A stretch of 5,516 nt of DNA from Actinobacteria bacterium RBG_16_64_13. Lineage in GTDB: Bacteria > Actinomycetota > Thermoleophilia > RBG-16-64-13. The notes under the pieces were generated by a model that saw only the letters and a program-made list of their open reading frames with translations, was not told the origin of the DNA and made no database searches. Shown here piece by piece: positions 1-5,516 of this stretch; the stretch's first letter is position 1, and every line of letters begins with the position of its first letter. Position numbers and translations under genes: made by a program. The stretch covers positions 9,923 to 15,438 of the forward strand of contig MELN01000001.1 in NCBI GenBank assembly GCA_001768675.1, in the 5' to 3' direction.

Positions 1-589
1 CTATGCCATCGCGGTCCTTCTTATTCTCGGATACGCGATCTACGTTCGGCAGACCATGAAGAGCGAAGGCGACCTCGAAGGCGAGTGCCGGTCGCTCTAC
101 TTCCACCGGACGGCAGAGTCTCCCCAGCTTAAGCTGGTTGTGCTGCAGATCATCGTGGCGTTGGCCACAATCATCTTCGGTGCGGACCTCTTCGTGGGAG
201 AGCTGACCAAGGCGGCCGAAGCCTTGGGTGTGCCCGCGCTTGTGGTCTCCCTGCTTCTCACCCCGGTCGCGACCGAGCTGCCCGAGAAGTTCAACAGCGT
301 CATGTGGATGAGGCAGAAGAAGGACACTCTGGCCCTGGGGAACATCACCGGAGCCATGGTCTTCCAAAGCACGTTCCCGGTGGCGATCGGAGTCGCGTTC
401 ACCGACTGGGACCTCTGGGGAAACGGCGACTGGCACGCCGCGGTGGCCGCCGGAGTGGCTCTGTTCTCGGGCGCGCTACTCTATGGCCGGTTGCGGCTGA
501 CCAAGAAGGGTTTCGGGGTGGGCTCGCTGCTCTTTGGCGGGGTGCTGTACGCGGGCTTCTTCGGTGTGACCCTCTGGTCGATCCTGTAG
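1..589 (+). CDS. CaCA-family sodium/calcium exchanger-like antiporter, C-terminal part (5' end outside window)
   Basis: The reading frame is already open at position 2 and encodes a hydrophobic helix before the first ATG (position 56), so that ATG is internal and the gene begins outside the window. The visible 195 residues are the second half of a cation/Ca2+ exchanger family inner-membrane protein. In order they show: the end of one helix (residues 1-15), a hydrophilic cytoplasmic loop (about 16-43), an alpha-2 repeat (about 46-132) and two or three further helices to the C-terminus. The alpha-2 repeat carries ATELPE (90-95), matching the family GTSLPE motif with its ion-binding Glu, then LALGN (110-114). 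In the usual GSNIxN/D stretch it has GAMVFQ (117-122), so the usual Ser and Asn/Asp ligand positions are Ala and Gln. The family exchanges Na+ or H+ for Ca2+ or similar cations. The specificity here is not predictable. It ends 8 bp from the convergent regulator gene. Confidence 0.85.
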   Translation, partial: YAIAVLLILGYAIYVRQTMKSEGDLEGECRSLYFHRTAESPQLKLVVLQIIVALATIIFGADLFVGELTKAAEALGVPALVVSLLLTPVATELPEKFNSVMWMRQKKDTLALGNITGAMVFQSTFPVAIGVAFTDWDLWGNGDWHAAVAAGVALFSGALLYGRLRLTKKGFGVGSLLFGGVLYAGFFGVTLWSIL

Positions 590-597
590 GTATCGCC

Positions 598-2220
598 CTA
601 CTCTGCCACTAGGCCCGGCTTGGGTACGCTCACGTTGGCCCCCACCGACTTGCTCCCGAGCAGCCACTGTTCCAGGGCCTCGGCGACGCCGTCCCTGAAG
701 TTCGACGAGGTGATCATGTCGGCCGCCGCTTTCGCAGCGGGAGTGGCGTTGCCCATGGCCACTCCGATGCCCGCCCACAGCAGCAAGGGAGCGTCGCTGT
801 CGTCATCCCCGATAGCCATGGTCTGTTCGGCCGGGATCTGCATCCGCCGCGCCAACTGCTGCGCCATGGCGGCCTTGGAAGCGTCGGCGGATACGACGTC
901 GATGATCCCCGGGGTTCTCTCGTACACATTGGCCCGGCTCTCGAAGGCCCCTCTGATGCTAAGCGCCGCGGCTAGGGCGATTTCTTCGTCTAGGTCACGT
1001 ACGTCCAGAAACACCTTGTCGATCAGCTCGCCTGCGCGGAGCACCTCGTCGACGGTCCCGATCCCGTTGGGATCGAAGATCTCGTAGTCTTTGACGCTGT
1101 CCCGTTCGAGGTTGCCTATCCTATCCGTGAACCACTCGTCATCGCTCTCCAGGTTTGCCACGGCTCCAAGATCACGGCCCAAGGCCACGACCTCGGCGGC
1201 CAGATCTGGCGGCACCGGCGAGTGAGACAGCCCGGCGCCGGCCTGCACGTTCCAGAGCAAGGCACCGTCGCAGGCTATGAGCGGCGTCATCAGCCCCAAC
1301 TCCTGGTGGAGCGAGCGCATCTCTCGCGGTGGCCGCGAGGAGACCAAGACGATCTCCACTCCTGACTCGCGCACGTTGGCGATGGTGCGTTTCGCCCTCT
1401 CGGTGATGTGCCGCGGACCGGCGAGCAGGGTGCCGTCAAGGTCGACGAAGACCAGGCGGACCACCCGGCCCGTGCCGACCAGTTGGGCAAGACCTCGCAC
1501 CACGTGGTCGAGGTGGCGGCGCATCGCTGTGCGCGCCTTCTGCTCGTCACCCGATCTGATGGCCCGGCGGATGGCGTCATGCTGCTGCTGCAAGGCGATC
1601 GCGCCCCCCGGCGCCTTGTAGTACTCGCTGAAGATGGCGGCCATGTGGTCATGGAGGATGTCTACGGGCTCCTGGATCACCCGCTCGAACAGGGGATTGT
1701 GTGTGGCTTCGGCGATGGCCGCGTGGAAGGCCACGTCTTCCTCGGGGGGAAGCAGATCGCCGGGGTCGGTCAGCAGGATGGACAGCTTGTGCAGGTCTTC
1801 GAGCGTAGCCCGTCTCGCTGCCAGTCCGGCCGCCTCGATCTCCACAGCGCTGCGGACTTCCATCAGCTCGATGATGCGTTCCGCCCCCTTGCCGACAAGA
1901 GGAGACAGGGGACCGGCGAAGCTCGGGGAGGGAAGGTTGGCCACCGTCGTTCCCTGGGCTCCGCGCCCCGTGATGAGAAAGCCCTGGGCCTTGAGCTCCC
2001 GGAGCGCCTCTCGCACCGCCGGACGGCCCACGCCTAGCCTCAGTGCCAGATCACGCTCCGACGGTATCCGGTCTCCGGGCTTGTACTCCCCGGAGACGAT
2101 GAGACGGCGAAGTTGTTCGGCTACCTGGTCGGAGACGGTCTGAGGGGAGATGGGACGGAGCCTGCTCTCGGCGGAGTGGAGCTGATCGTCCTTGATCTCG
2201 CGGTGCCCGTTCTCATCCAT
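598..2220 (-). CDS. GntR/FadR-type (FCD) transcriptional regulator fused to a Cof-type HAD phosphatase
   Basis: One uninterrupted 540-residue frame. Residues 22-95 form a GntR winged helix-turn-helix with the signature SERDLALRLGVGRPAVREAL (54-73). Residues about 115-243 form an FCD effector domain with the expected metal ligands Asp162, His166, His214 and His236. After a short junction (about 244-254), residues 255-520 are a HAD-IIB (Cof-like) hydrolase. Its motif I is FVDLDGTLL (258-266; nucleophile Asp260, Asp262), motif II is VSSRP (293-297), a likely motif III Lys is Lys402, and motif IV is GDDDSDAPLL (471-480; Asp472, Asp476). A cap domain lies between motifs II and III. Typical FCD regulators are about 220-260 residues and Cof phosphatases about 260-290, so both look complete. 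FCD domains bind small carboxylates and Cof enzymes dephosphorylate sugar phosphates and related compounds, so the protein may sense and hydrolyse related metabolites; this is inference. The start ATG has no clear ribosome binding site and may be leaderless. No better start is seen upstream in frame. Confidence 0.9.
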   Translation of the reverse strand: MDENGHREIKDDQLHSAESRLRPISPQTVSDQVAEQLRRLIVSGEYKPGDRIPSERDLALRLGVGRPAVREALRELKAQGFLITGRGAQGTTVANLPSPSFAGPLSPLVGKGAERIIELMEVRSAVEIEAAGLAARRATLEDLHKLSILLTDPGDLLPPEEDVAFHAAIAEATHNPLFERVIQEPVDILHDHMAAIFSEYYKAPGGAIALQQQHDAIRRAIRSGDEQKARTAMRRHLDHVVRGLAQLVGTGRVVRLVFVDLDGTLLAGPRHITERAKRTIANVRESGVEIVLVSSRPPREMRSLHQELGLMTPLIACDGALLWNVQAGAGLSHSPVPPDLAAEVVALGRDLGAVANLESDDEWFTDRIGNLERDSVKDYEIFDPNGIGTVDEVLRAGELIDKVFLDVRDLDEEIALAAALSIRGAFESRANVYERTPGIIDVVSADASKAAMAQQLARRMQIPAEQTMAIGDDDSDAPLLLWAGIGVAMGNATPAAKAAADMITSSNFRDGVAEALEQWLLGSKSVGANVSVPKPGLVAE

Positions 2221-2224
2221 AGGT

Positions 2225-2243
2225 ATGATGGTAACACCATCAT
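2225..2243. promoter_or_regulatory. Perfect palindromic FadR/GntR-type operator in front of the regulator-HAD gene
   Basis: ATGATGGT-AAC-ACCATCAT is an 8-bp perfect inverted repeat with a 3-bp spacer. Its core TGGT-N3-ACCA matches the published FadR-subfamily operator form TNGTNNNACNA. It ends 4 bp upstream of the start codon of a FadR-type regulator and overlaps the best promoter -10 candidate, so repression of its own gene is the natural reading. Autoregulation is inferred from position and form. Confidence 0.75.
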
Positions 2244-2257
2244 CTCTGCGAGCGCAA
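2228..2257 (-). promoter_or_regulatory. Candidate promoter of the GntR-HAD gene, possibly giving a leaderless transcript
   Basis: On the minus strand, TTGCGC (2252-2257) and TACCAT (2228-2233) are separated by 18 bp and each matches four of six sigma-70 consensus bases. Initiation 7-8 bases after the -10 would fall at or next to the ATG at 2220, giving a leaderless mRNA. This would explain why no Shine-Dalgarno sequence is visible. The -10 lies inside the operator palindrome. The individual hexamer matches are only moderate. Confidence 0.35.
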
Positions 2258-2269
2258 ACGCCGTGGAGG

Positions 2270-3058
2270 CTAGCTCTCTGCGCCCTCCGCCTCGGCGACC
2301 GCGGCCAGCGCCTCCGACTCGGCGCGCTTGGCCTTGCGTCTGGCCACGATCCTTGCCAGCCAAATGCCGAACTCGTAGAGGATCATCAAAGGAATGAGCA
2401 TGAGGGCCATGCTCAGCGGGTCTTGGCTCGGAGTGAAGATCATGGCGACGACCGCCTCCACCAGGATGGCGTACTTGCGCACCTTGCGCATCCTCACGTA
2501 GTCGACGATGCCCGCCCAAGCCAGCAGCATCATCACCAGCGGCAATTCGAAGACCACGCCGAAGGCCAAGAGGAACATCGAGACGAAGTTGATGTAGCGC
2601 TCGGCCTGGAGCAGCTGATTGAAGATGTCGGCTCCGTATCCGACCATGAATCGAAGTCCCACAGGCAAGACCACGAAGTAAGCGAACGCCACCCCGCCAA
2701 GAAACAGCGCGGTGGTAGACGCTACATAGGGAACGACGCTCCGCTTCTCGTTCTCGTAAAGGCCCGGCATGACGAAGCCCCAGAACTGATACAGGATGAA
2801 CGGTAGCGAGACGATCAACCCGGCGTAGATGGATACTTTCAGAACCGACATGAAGGCCTCGGTGACGCCCAAAGTGGTGAGCTCGTCGATACTCGTGTAC
2901 TCAACAAGCGGGCGCATCAGGACCTTGAAGACCCATTTCTGCTCCACAAAGGCCGCAATCACGCATATCACGACAACGATCGCGACGTAAGTGAGGCGCC
3001 TGCGTAACTCGCCTAGATGCCCCATAAGGGGCATCGTCTTGGTCTTGTCCTTGCTCAC
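2270..3058 (-). CDS. tatC: Twin-arginine protein translocase subunit TatC
   Basis: TatC is the six-helix inner-membrane receptor of the Tat pathway. It binds twin-arginine signal peptides and, with TatA/TatB, exports folded proteins. The 262-residue product has the usual family length. It shows the N-terminal cytoplasmic motif HLGELRRRL (14-22, Glu17), the first helix at about 23-38, and LYQFWGFVMPGLYENEKR (89-106) with the conserved PGLY and Glu. FELPL (170-174) and FTPSQDPLSM (208-217), which correspond to conserved Glu and Asp positions, follow, then the last helix and a basic then acidic tail (240-262). I chose the GTG at 3058 because it puts the TatC motif at the usual distance from the N-terminus. 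The ATG at 3034 (residue 9) is an alternative. The frame stays open upstream to 3418, but that part is unlike TatC and overlaps nuoA. No tatA or tatB is in the window. The GntR-HAD gene follows after 49 bp on the same strand. Confidence 0.95.
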   Translation of the reverse strand: MSKDKTKTMPLMGHLGELRRRLTYVAIVVVICVIAAFVEQKWVFKVLMRPLVEYTSIDELTTLGVTEAFMSVLKVSIYAGLIVSLPFILYQFWGFVMPGLYENEKRSVVPYVASTTALFLGGVAFAYFVVLPVGLRFMVGYGADIFNQLLQAERYINFVSMFLLAFGVVFELPLVMMLLAWAGIVDYVRMRKVRKYAILVEAVVAMIFTPSQDPLSMALMLIPLMILYEFGIWLARIVARRKAKRAESEALAAVAEAEGAES

Positions 3059-3064
3059 GCGACG

Positions 3065-3070
3065 AGTATA
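3065..3070 (-). promoter_or_regulatory. Candidate -10 element of the tatC promoter
   Basis: On the minus strand the hexamer is TATACT, five of six matches to the consensus, ending 6 bases before the GTG start of tatC. Initiation at normal spacing would begin at the GTG itself. No good -35 hexamer is present: the expected region is GC-rich and coincides with a short inverted repeat at 3086-3098. There is no convincing Shine-Dalgarno sequence at suitable spacing, which agrees with a leaderless start but does not prove it. Confidence 0.4.
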
Positions 3071-3085
3071 TCCCAGACCTCGACA

Positions 3086-3098
3086 GCGGAGCGTCCGC
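3086..3098. repeat. Short inverted repeat in the tatC-nuoA divergent region
   Basis: GCGGA-GCG-TCCGC is a perfect repeat with 5-bp arms, centred about 16-27 bp upstream of the tatC -10 candidate, where a -35 box would lie. It could be an operator, but 5-bp arms in GC-rich DNA are common by chance. Confidence 0.25.
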
Positions 3099-3128
3099 GA
3101 AAGTGAACCGTCCGGGTACACATTCCCG

Positions 3129-3157
3129 TTGCGCCCGCAGGCGCGATTTGTTATCGT
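3129..3157 (+). promoter_or_regulatory. Candidate promoter of the nuo operon
   Basis: TTGCGC (3129-3134) and TATCGT (3152-3157) are separated by 17 bp, each with four of six matches to the sigma-70 consensus. The predicted start near 3164 leaves a leader of about 65 bases before nuoA. The spacer contains the small inverted repeat GCGCC-CGCA-GGCGC (3131-3144). The TTGCGC hexamer also serves as the -35 candidate of the GntR-HAD gene. The assignment rests on sequence similarity alone. Confidence 0.35.
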
Positions 3158-3175
3158 CGGCCGTGGCCTGCTGCC

Positions 3176-3189
3176 GCCGTGAAGACGGC
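3176..3189 (+). other. Small hairpin in the predicted nuoA leader
   Basis: GCCGT-GAAG-ACGGC forms a perfect 5-bp stem with a four-base loop, about 30 bases before the nuoA ribosome binding site. It has no U-tract, so it is not an intrinsic terminator. A role in leader stability or translation is only a possibility. Confidence 0.25.
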
Positions 3190-3229
3190 CCAGCTGTTTG
3201 ACGCGGCACTCCCGCTGTGAGGTACTCGC

Positions 3230-3598
3230 TTGGTTAGTCCGACCATCGATTTGGTCATACAGTTCGGATTCATGCTCGCCATCGGCGCCGCGATGGCGAT
3301 CGCGTTCGTCACCATCTCGCACTTCCTCGCGCCCCGAAGCGCGAATCCCAACAAGGGTCAGCCCTACGAATGCGGCGTCGTCCCCAAGAGCGACGCCCGG
3401 GCGCCGTTCAACGTCCACTACTACGTGGTGGCTGTGCTCTTTGTCCTGTTCGACCTCGAAGCCGTGTTCATCTATCCCTGGGCCATAACGCTACGGTCGC
3501 TGGGGACACCCGCGCTGGTGGAGATGTTCGTATTCATCGTCATCCTCCTGGTGGGCTACTTCTATGCTTGGAAAAAGGGCGTGTTCGAATGGGAATGA
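3230..3598 (+). CDS. nuoA: NADH-quinone oxidoreductase subunit A
   Basis: NuoA (ND3 homologue) is a small membrane subunit of respiratory complex I at the junction of the peripheral and membrane arms, next to the quinone channel. The 122-residue protein has three predicted helices (about 7-29, 62-84 and 95-113). The hallmark loop motif PYECG (45-49) has the Cys equivalent to that of the ND3 loop, followed by FDLEAVFIYPWA (74-85) with the conserved acidic pair Asp75 and Glu77. Translation is assigned to a TTG codon because GAGG (3219-3222) lies 7 bases upstream and the family N-terminus fits. The next in-frame Met (residue 15) would cut into the first helix. It is the first gene of the plus-strand nuo operon, transcribed divergently from tatC, and its end overlaps nuoB. 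Confidence 0.95.
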   Translation: MVSPTIDLVIQFGFMLAIGAAMAIAFVTISHFLAPRSANPNKGQPYECGVVPKSDARAPFNVHYYVVAVLFVLFDLEAVFIYPWAITLRSLGTPALVEMFVFIVILLVGYFYAWKKGVFEWE

Positions 3599-4239
3599 CC
3601 GACGGCCTGTTCCGACGTGCCACCGACTCAGAAGTGCGAGCCGTCGTGGAGGGCGCACCCTTGAAACGCGAAGACCTGGAGCTCGACATCTCGCCCGACG
3701 AGCTCATGGGCGGCCCGGTACGGTTCCCAGGCGGCATCGCCATGCCGGTGCAGGTCGAGCGGGTGCTCGGGTTCGGGCGGAGCTTCTCGTTCTGGCCGCT
3801 GCTCTTCGGCCTGGCCTGCTGCGCCATCGAGATGATGGCCCTGGGCGGGTCGCGCTTTGACATGTCCCGCTTCGGCATGGAGGCCATGCGGGCCTCGCCG
3901 CGGCAAGCCGACGGCATGATCGTCGCCGGCTGGTGCAGCATCAAGATGGCGCCAAGGGTGGTGCGCCTCTACGAGCAGATCCCCGATCCCAAGTGGGTGC
4001 TGGCCATGGGGTCCTGCGCCATCTCGGGCAATATCTGGGACACCTACAACGTGGTGCAAGGCATCGACAGCCTTATCCCGGTGGATGTGTACGTGCCGGG
4101 TTGCCCGCCCCGCCCGGAAGCCCTGTGGGAGGGCCTGGAGATGATCCGGCAGCGGGTCAAAGAGAGCAAGCACGCCTACGACGGGCTGCGGCGCATCCCG
4201 GCTCGGGACGCCATCGCCGAAGGCGGATCTGACTCGTGA
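3589..4239 (+). CDS. nuoB: NADH-quinone oxidoreductase subunit B (cluster N2 subunit)
   Basis: NuoB (PSST homologue) holds 4Fe-4S cluster N2, which passes electrons to quinone. All four N2 ligands are present in this 216-residue product: Cys77-Cys78 (GLACCAIEMM), Cys143 (GSCA) and Cys172 (GCPPRPEA). Their spacing (65 and 29 residues) equals that of the E. coli protein. Two things are unusual. About 40 acidic residues precede the normal family start (PGGIAMPVQ, about 47-55). The stretch usually written GT(V/L)TxKMA reads GWCSIKMA (114-121), adding Trp115 and an extra Cys116. The start is the ATG at 3589, 9 bases after AAGGG (3575-3579), and overlaps nuoA by 10 bases. The ATG at 3595, overlapping the nuoA stop as ATGA, is an alternative that gives 214 residues. 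Its stop overlaps the GTG of nuoC, implying coupled translation. Confidence 0.95.
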   Translation: MGMTDGLFRRATDSEVRAVVEGAPLKREDLELDISPDELMGGPVRFPGGIAMPVQVERVLGFGRSFSFWPLLFGLACCAIEMMALGGSRFDMSRFGMEAMRASPRQADGMIVAGWCSIKMAPRVVRLYEQIPDPKWVLAMGSCAISGNIWDTYNVVQGIDSLIPVDVYVPGCPPRPEALWEGLEMIRQRVKESKHAYDGLRRIPARDAIAEGGSDS

Positions 4240-4724
4240 GCGCAGCCGCCGGACTTGAAAAGCGTTTCGGGAAACGGCTCCTCGAGAAGACGGAGTTACG
4301 AGGCGAGCTTGCCTACATCGTCGCCCCCGAGGATTGGTTGCGGGTCTTGAGCTTCTGCAAGGAATCGAGCGCGTTGGCCTTCGACCAACTCGACTGCCTG
4401 TTGGGCGACCACCTGCCGGAGCGCGAAGCGGCTCCGTTCGAAGTGGTCGCGCACCTGCTGTCACACACTCACGGCCACAGGCTGCGGGTGAAGACCTCGC
4501 TCGCCGAGGGACAGACTCTGCCCACGGTGACGGGTCTGTGGCCCTCGGCCGGGTTTGACGAGCGCGAGGCCTGGGAGATGTTCGGCATCGTGTTCGAGGG
4601 GCATCCCGACCTGCGACGCCTCCTCACCACCGAAGATTTCGAGGGCTTTCCCCTGCGCAAGGACTTTCCTTTGGAAGGTACTGTGGGCGGCCGCATCCGT
4701 ATCGATCTGCGGGGCAAGATCTGA
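4236..4724 (+). CDS. nuoC: NADH-quinone oxidoreductase subunit C (30 kDa subunit)
   Basis: NuoC is a peripheral-arm subunit of complex I that packs against NuoD and NuoB and binds no cofactor. The 162-residue protein has the normal length for a free-standing NuoC. It carries the family signature near its C-terminus: DEREAWEMFGIVFEGHPDLR (108-127), then LTTEDFEGFPLRKDFPL (130-146). It is not fused to NuoD, unlike in enterobacteria. It starts at GTG 4236, whose GTGA overlaps the nuoB stop, and its stop TGA shares one base with the ATG of nuoD. Both junctions suggest translational coupling. Confidence 0.95.
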   Translation: MSAAAGLEKRFGKRLLEKTELRGELAYIVAPEDWLRVLSFCKESSALAFDQLDCLLGDHLPEREAAPFEVVAHLLSHTHGHRLRVKTSLAEGQTLPTVTGLWPSAGFDEREAWEMFGIVFEGHPDLRRLLTTEDFEGFPLRKDFPLEGTVGGRIRIDLRGKI

Positions 4725-5516
4725 TGAGCGACTCGCACGACATCGCCGCGACCGCCGCGCCTGCCTCCGGCGCCTCCGCGCGCCCCACCCCGGAGGAGCT
4801 CAAAGAGCGTAAGGCCCGTAGCCGGCGGCGCCTGGAGCACACCGGCGACTTCATGACCGTGAGCATGGGCCCGCAGCACCCGTCGATGCACGGGGTGTAC
4901 CGCGCCGAGCTCGACCTCGACGGGGAAGTCATCCTGGCCGTGCGGCCCGAGATCGGCAACCTGCACCGCGGGGTGGAGAAGCTCTGCGAGCAGCGTACCT
5001 ACCACCAGATCGTCCCGCTTACAGATCGCCTCGACTACCTCGCGGGCTTCGCCATGAACCACGGGTTCTGCGAAGCCGCGGAGATGCTCATGGGCGTCGA
5101 GGTGCCCGACCGCGCACGGTATATCCGGACTATCGCGCACGAGCTGTGCCGCATCTCGAACCACATCATGTGGCTCGGCATCCACATCATGGACCTGGGC
5201 ACGCAGACCTTCTTCTGCATCTGCTTCCGCGATCGCGAGTACCTGCTCGACCTGCTCGAGATGCTCACCGGGGCCCGGCTCACCCATTCGTTCGCCCGCA
5301 TCGGTGGGGTGGCCAAAGACCTCCCCGACGGCTTCGACCATCGCTGCCGCAAGGTCATCGACTTTCTGCCCAGGCGGGTGGCCGAATACGAGCGCATCAT
5401 CAAGCACAACCGCATCTACTACAAGCGCGCCAAGGGCGTGGGCATCTTCACCTCTGAGGACTGCTTCGCCTGGCGGGTCACCGGTCCGCCGCTGCGAGCG
5501 GCGGGAGTCGCCCGCG
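4724..5516 (+). CDS. nuoD: NADH-quinone oxidoreductase subunit D (49 kDa subunit), 3' end outside window
   Basis: NuoD forms the quinone-binding pocket of complex I together with NuoB. The first 264 codons are visible and the frame is open at the right edge; the family is usually about 370-420 residues. Conserved features are MGPQHPSMHG (48-57), with the two quinone-site histidines His52 and His56, then LTDRLDYL (99-106), with the quinone-ligating Tyr105. ELCRISNHIMWLG (140-152) and GARLTHSFARIGGV (183-196) follow, then GVGIFTSEDCFAWRVTGP (238-255). The N-terminal 46 or so residues are rich in Ala, then basic, and somewhat longer than usual. Two conserved positions differ: HPSTHG is HPSMHG, and GYLHRG is GNLHRG (78-83). 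The start ATG overlaps the nuoC stop as TGATG. The remaining nuo genes presumably follow downstream. Confidence 0.95.
   Translation, partial: MSDSHDIAATAAPASGASARPTPEELKERKARSRRRLEHTGDFMTVSMGPQHPSMHGVYRAELDLDGEVILAVRPEIGNLHRGVEKLCEQRTYHQIVPLTDRLDYLAGFAMNHGFCEAAEMLMGVEVPDRARYIRTIAHELCRISNHIMWLGIHIMDLGTQTFFCICFRDREYLLDLLEMLTGARLTHSFARIGGVAKDLPDGFDHRCRKVIDFLPRRVAEYERIIKHNRIYYKRAKGVGIFTSEDCFAWRVTGPPLRAAGVAR

Noticed and set aside
563..571. GGT-GTG-ACC, a possible second operator core for the FadR-type regulator
   Set aside because: Symmetry stops after three bases on each side and it lies inside the antiporter coding sequence, so it is likely chance.
580..640. A bidirectional terminator between the convergent antiporter and GntR-HAD genes
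   Set aside because: The gap is only 8 bp and I found no clear stem with a U-tract there or just inside either gene end.
598..1464. Separate HAD gene starting at an internal GTG (1464) within the fusion frame
   Set aside because: The frame is continuous with the FCD domain, with no stop and no convincing ribosome binding site before that GTG. An internal second product cannot be excluded but is not supported.
3059..3418. N-terminal extension of the tatC frame by about 120 residues on the minus strand
   Set aside because: The extension is not TatC-like and overlaps nuoA antisense. The GTG at 3058 gives a normal-length TatC with its first motif at the expected distance from the start.
3370..3588. 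Upstream extension of the nuoB frame
   Set aside because: It lies out of frame inside nuoA, has no NuoB similarity, and ATG 3589 has a ribosome binding site at good spacing.
3628..4464. 278-codon open frame on the minus strand
   Set aside because: It is a shadow of nuoB and nuoC, rich in Arg, Pro and Gly, with no family resemblance.
4469..5407. Long 312-codon open frame on the minus strand
   Set aside because: It is antisense to nuoC and nuoD, has low-complexity composition typical of a high-GC shadow frame, and has no recognisable domain.

Overview
The window is high-GC bacterial chromosome that is almost entirely coding. It uses GTG and TTG starts and tightly overlapping genes. Together with the type of complex I genes, this fits a high-GC lineage such as a deep-branching actinobacterium (or possibly Chloroflexota). 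The sequence alone does not fix the taxon. There is no rRNA, tRNA, CRISPR array or insertion sequence.

Layout. (1) Positions 1-589, plus strand: the C-terminal 195 residues of a CaCA-family (sodium/calcium exchanger-like) membrane antiporter whose start lies left of the window. (2) Positions 598-2220, minus strand: a 540-residue protein that joins a complete GntR/FadR-type (FCD) transcription factor to a complete Cof-type HAD phosphatase. It meets the antiporter gene tail to tail with 8 bp between them. (3) Positions 2270-3058, minus strand: tatC, the multispanning core of the twin-arginine translocase, 49 bp upstream of the fusion gene and on the same strand. (4) Positions 3059-3229: a divergent promoter region. 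(5) From 3230 to the right edge, plus strand: nuoA, nuoB, nuoC and the first 264 codons of nuoD, the start of a respiratory complex I operon with overlapping stop and start codons.

The nuo genes encode the quinone-site end of proton-pumping NADH:quinone oxidoreductase: membrane subunit A and peripheral subunits B (carrying cluster N2), C and D. TatC exports folded, often cofactor-bearing, proteins. The GntR-HAD gene is probably autoregulated. A perfect 19-bp palindrome of the FadR-type operator form (TGGT-N3-ACCA core) lies 4 bp upstream of its start codon and overlaps a candidate promoter.

The most unusual item is the regulator-phosphatase fusion with its own operator, which looks like a one-component device that could both sense and dephosphorylate a metabolite. 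Smaller oddities are non-consensus residues at conserved positions in the antiporter, NuoB and NuoD, and two minus-strand genes whose likely promoters would give leaderless mRNAs. Most of the window is ordinary core metabolism, and I see no multi-gene novel system in it.
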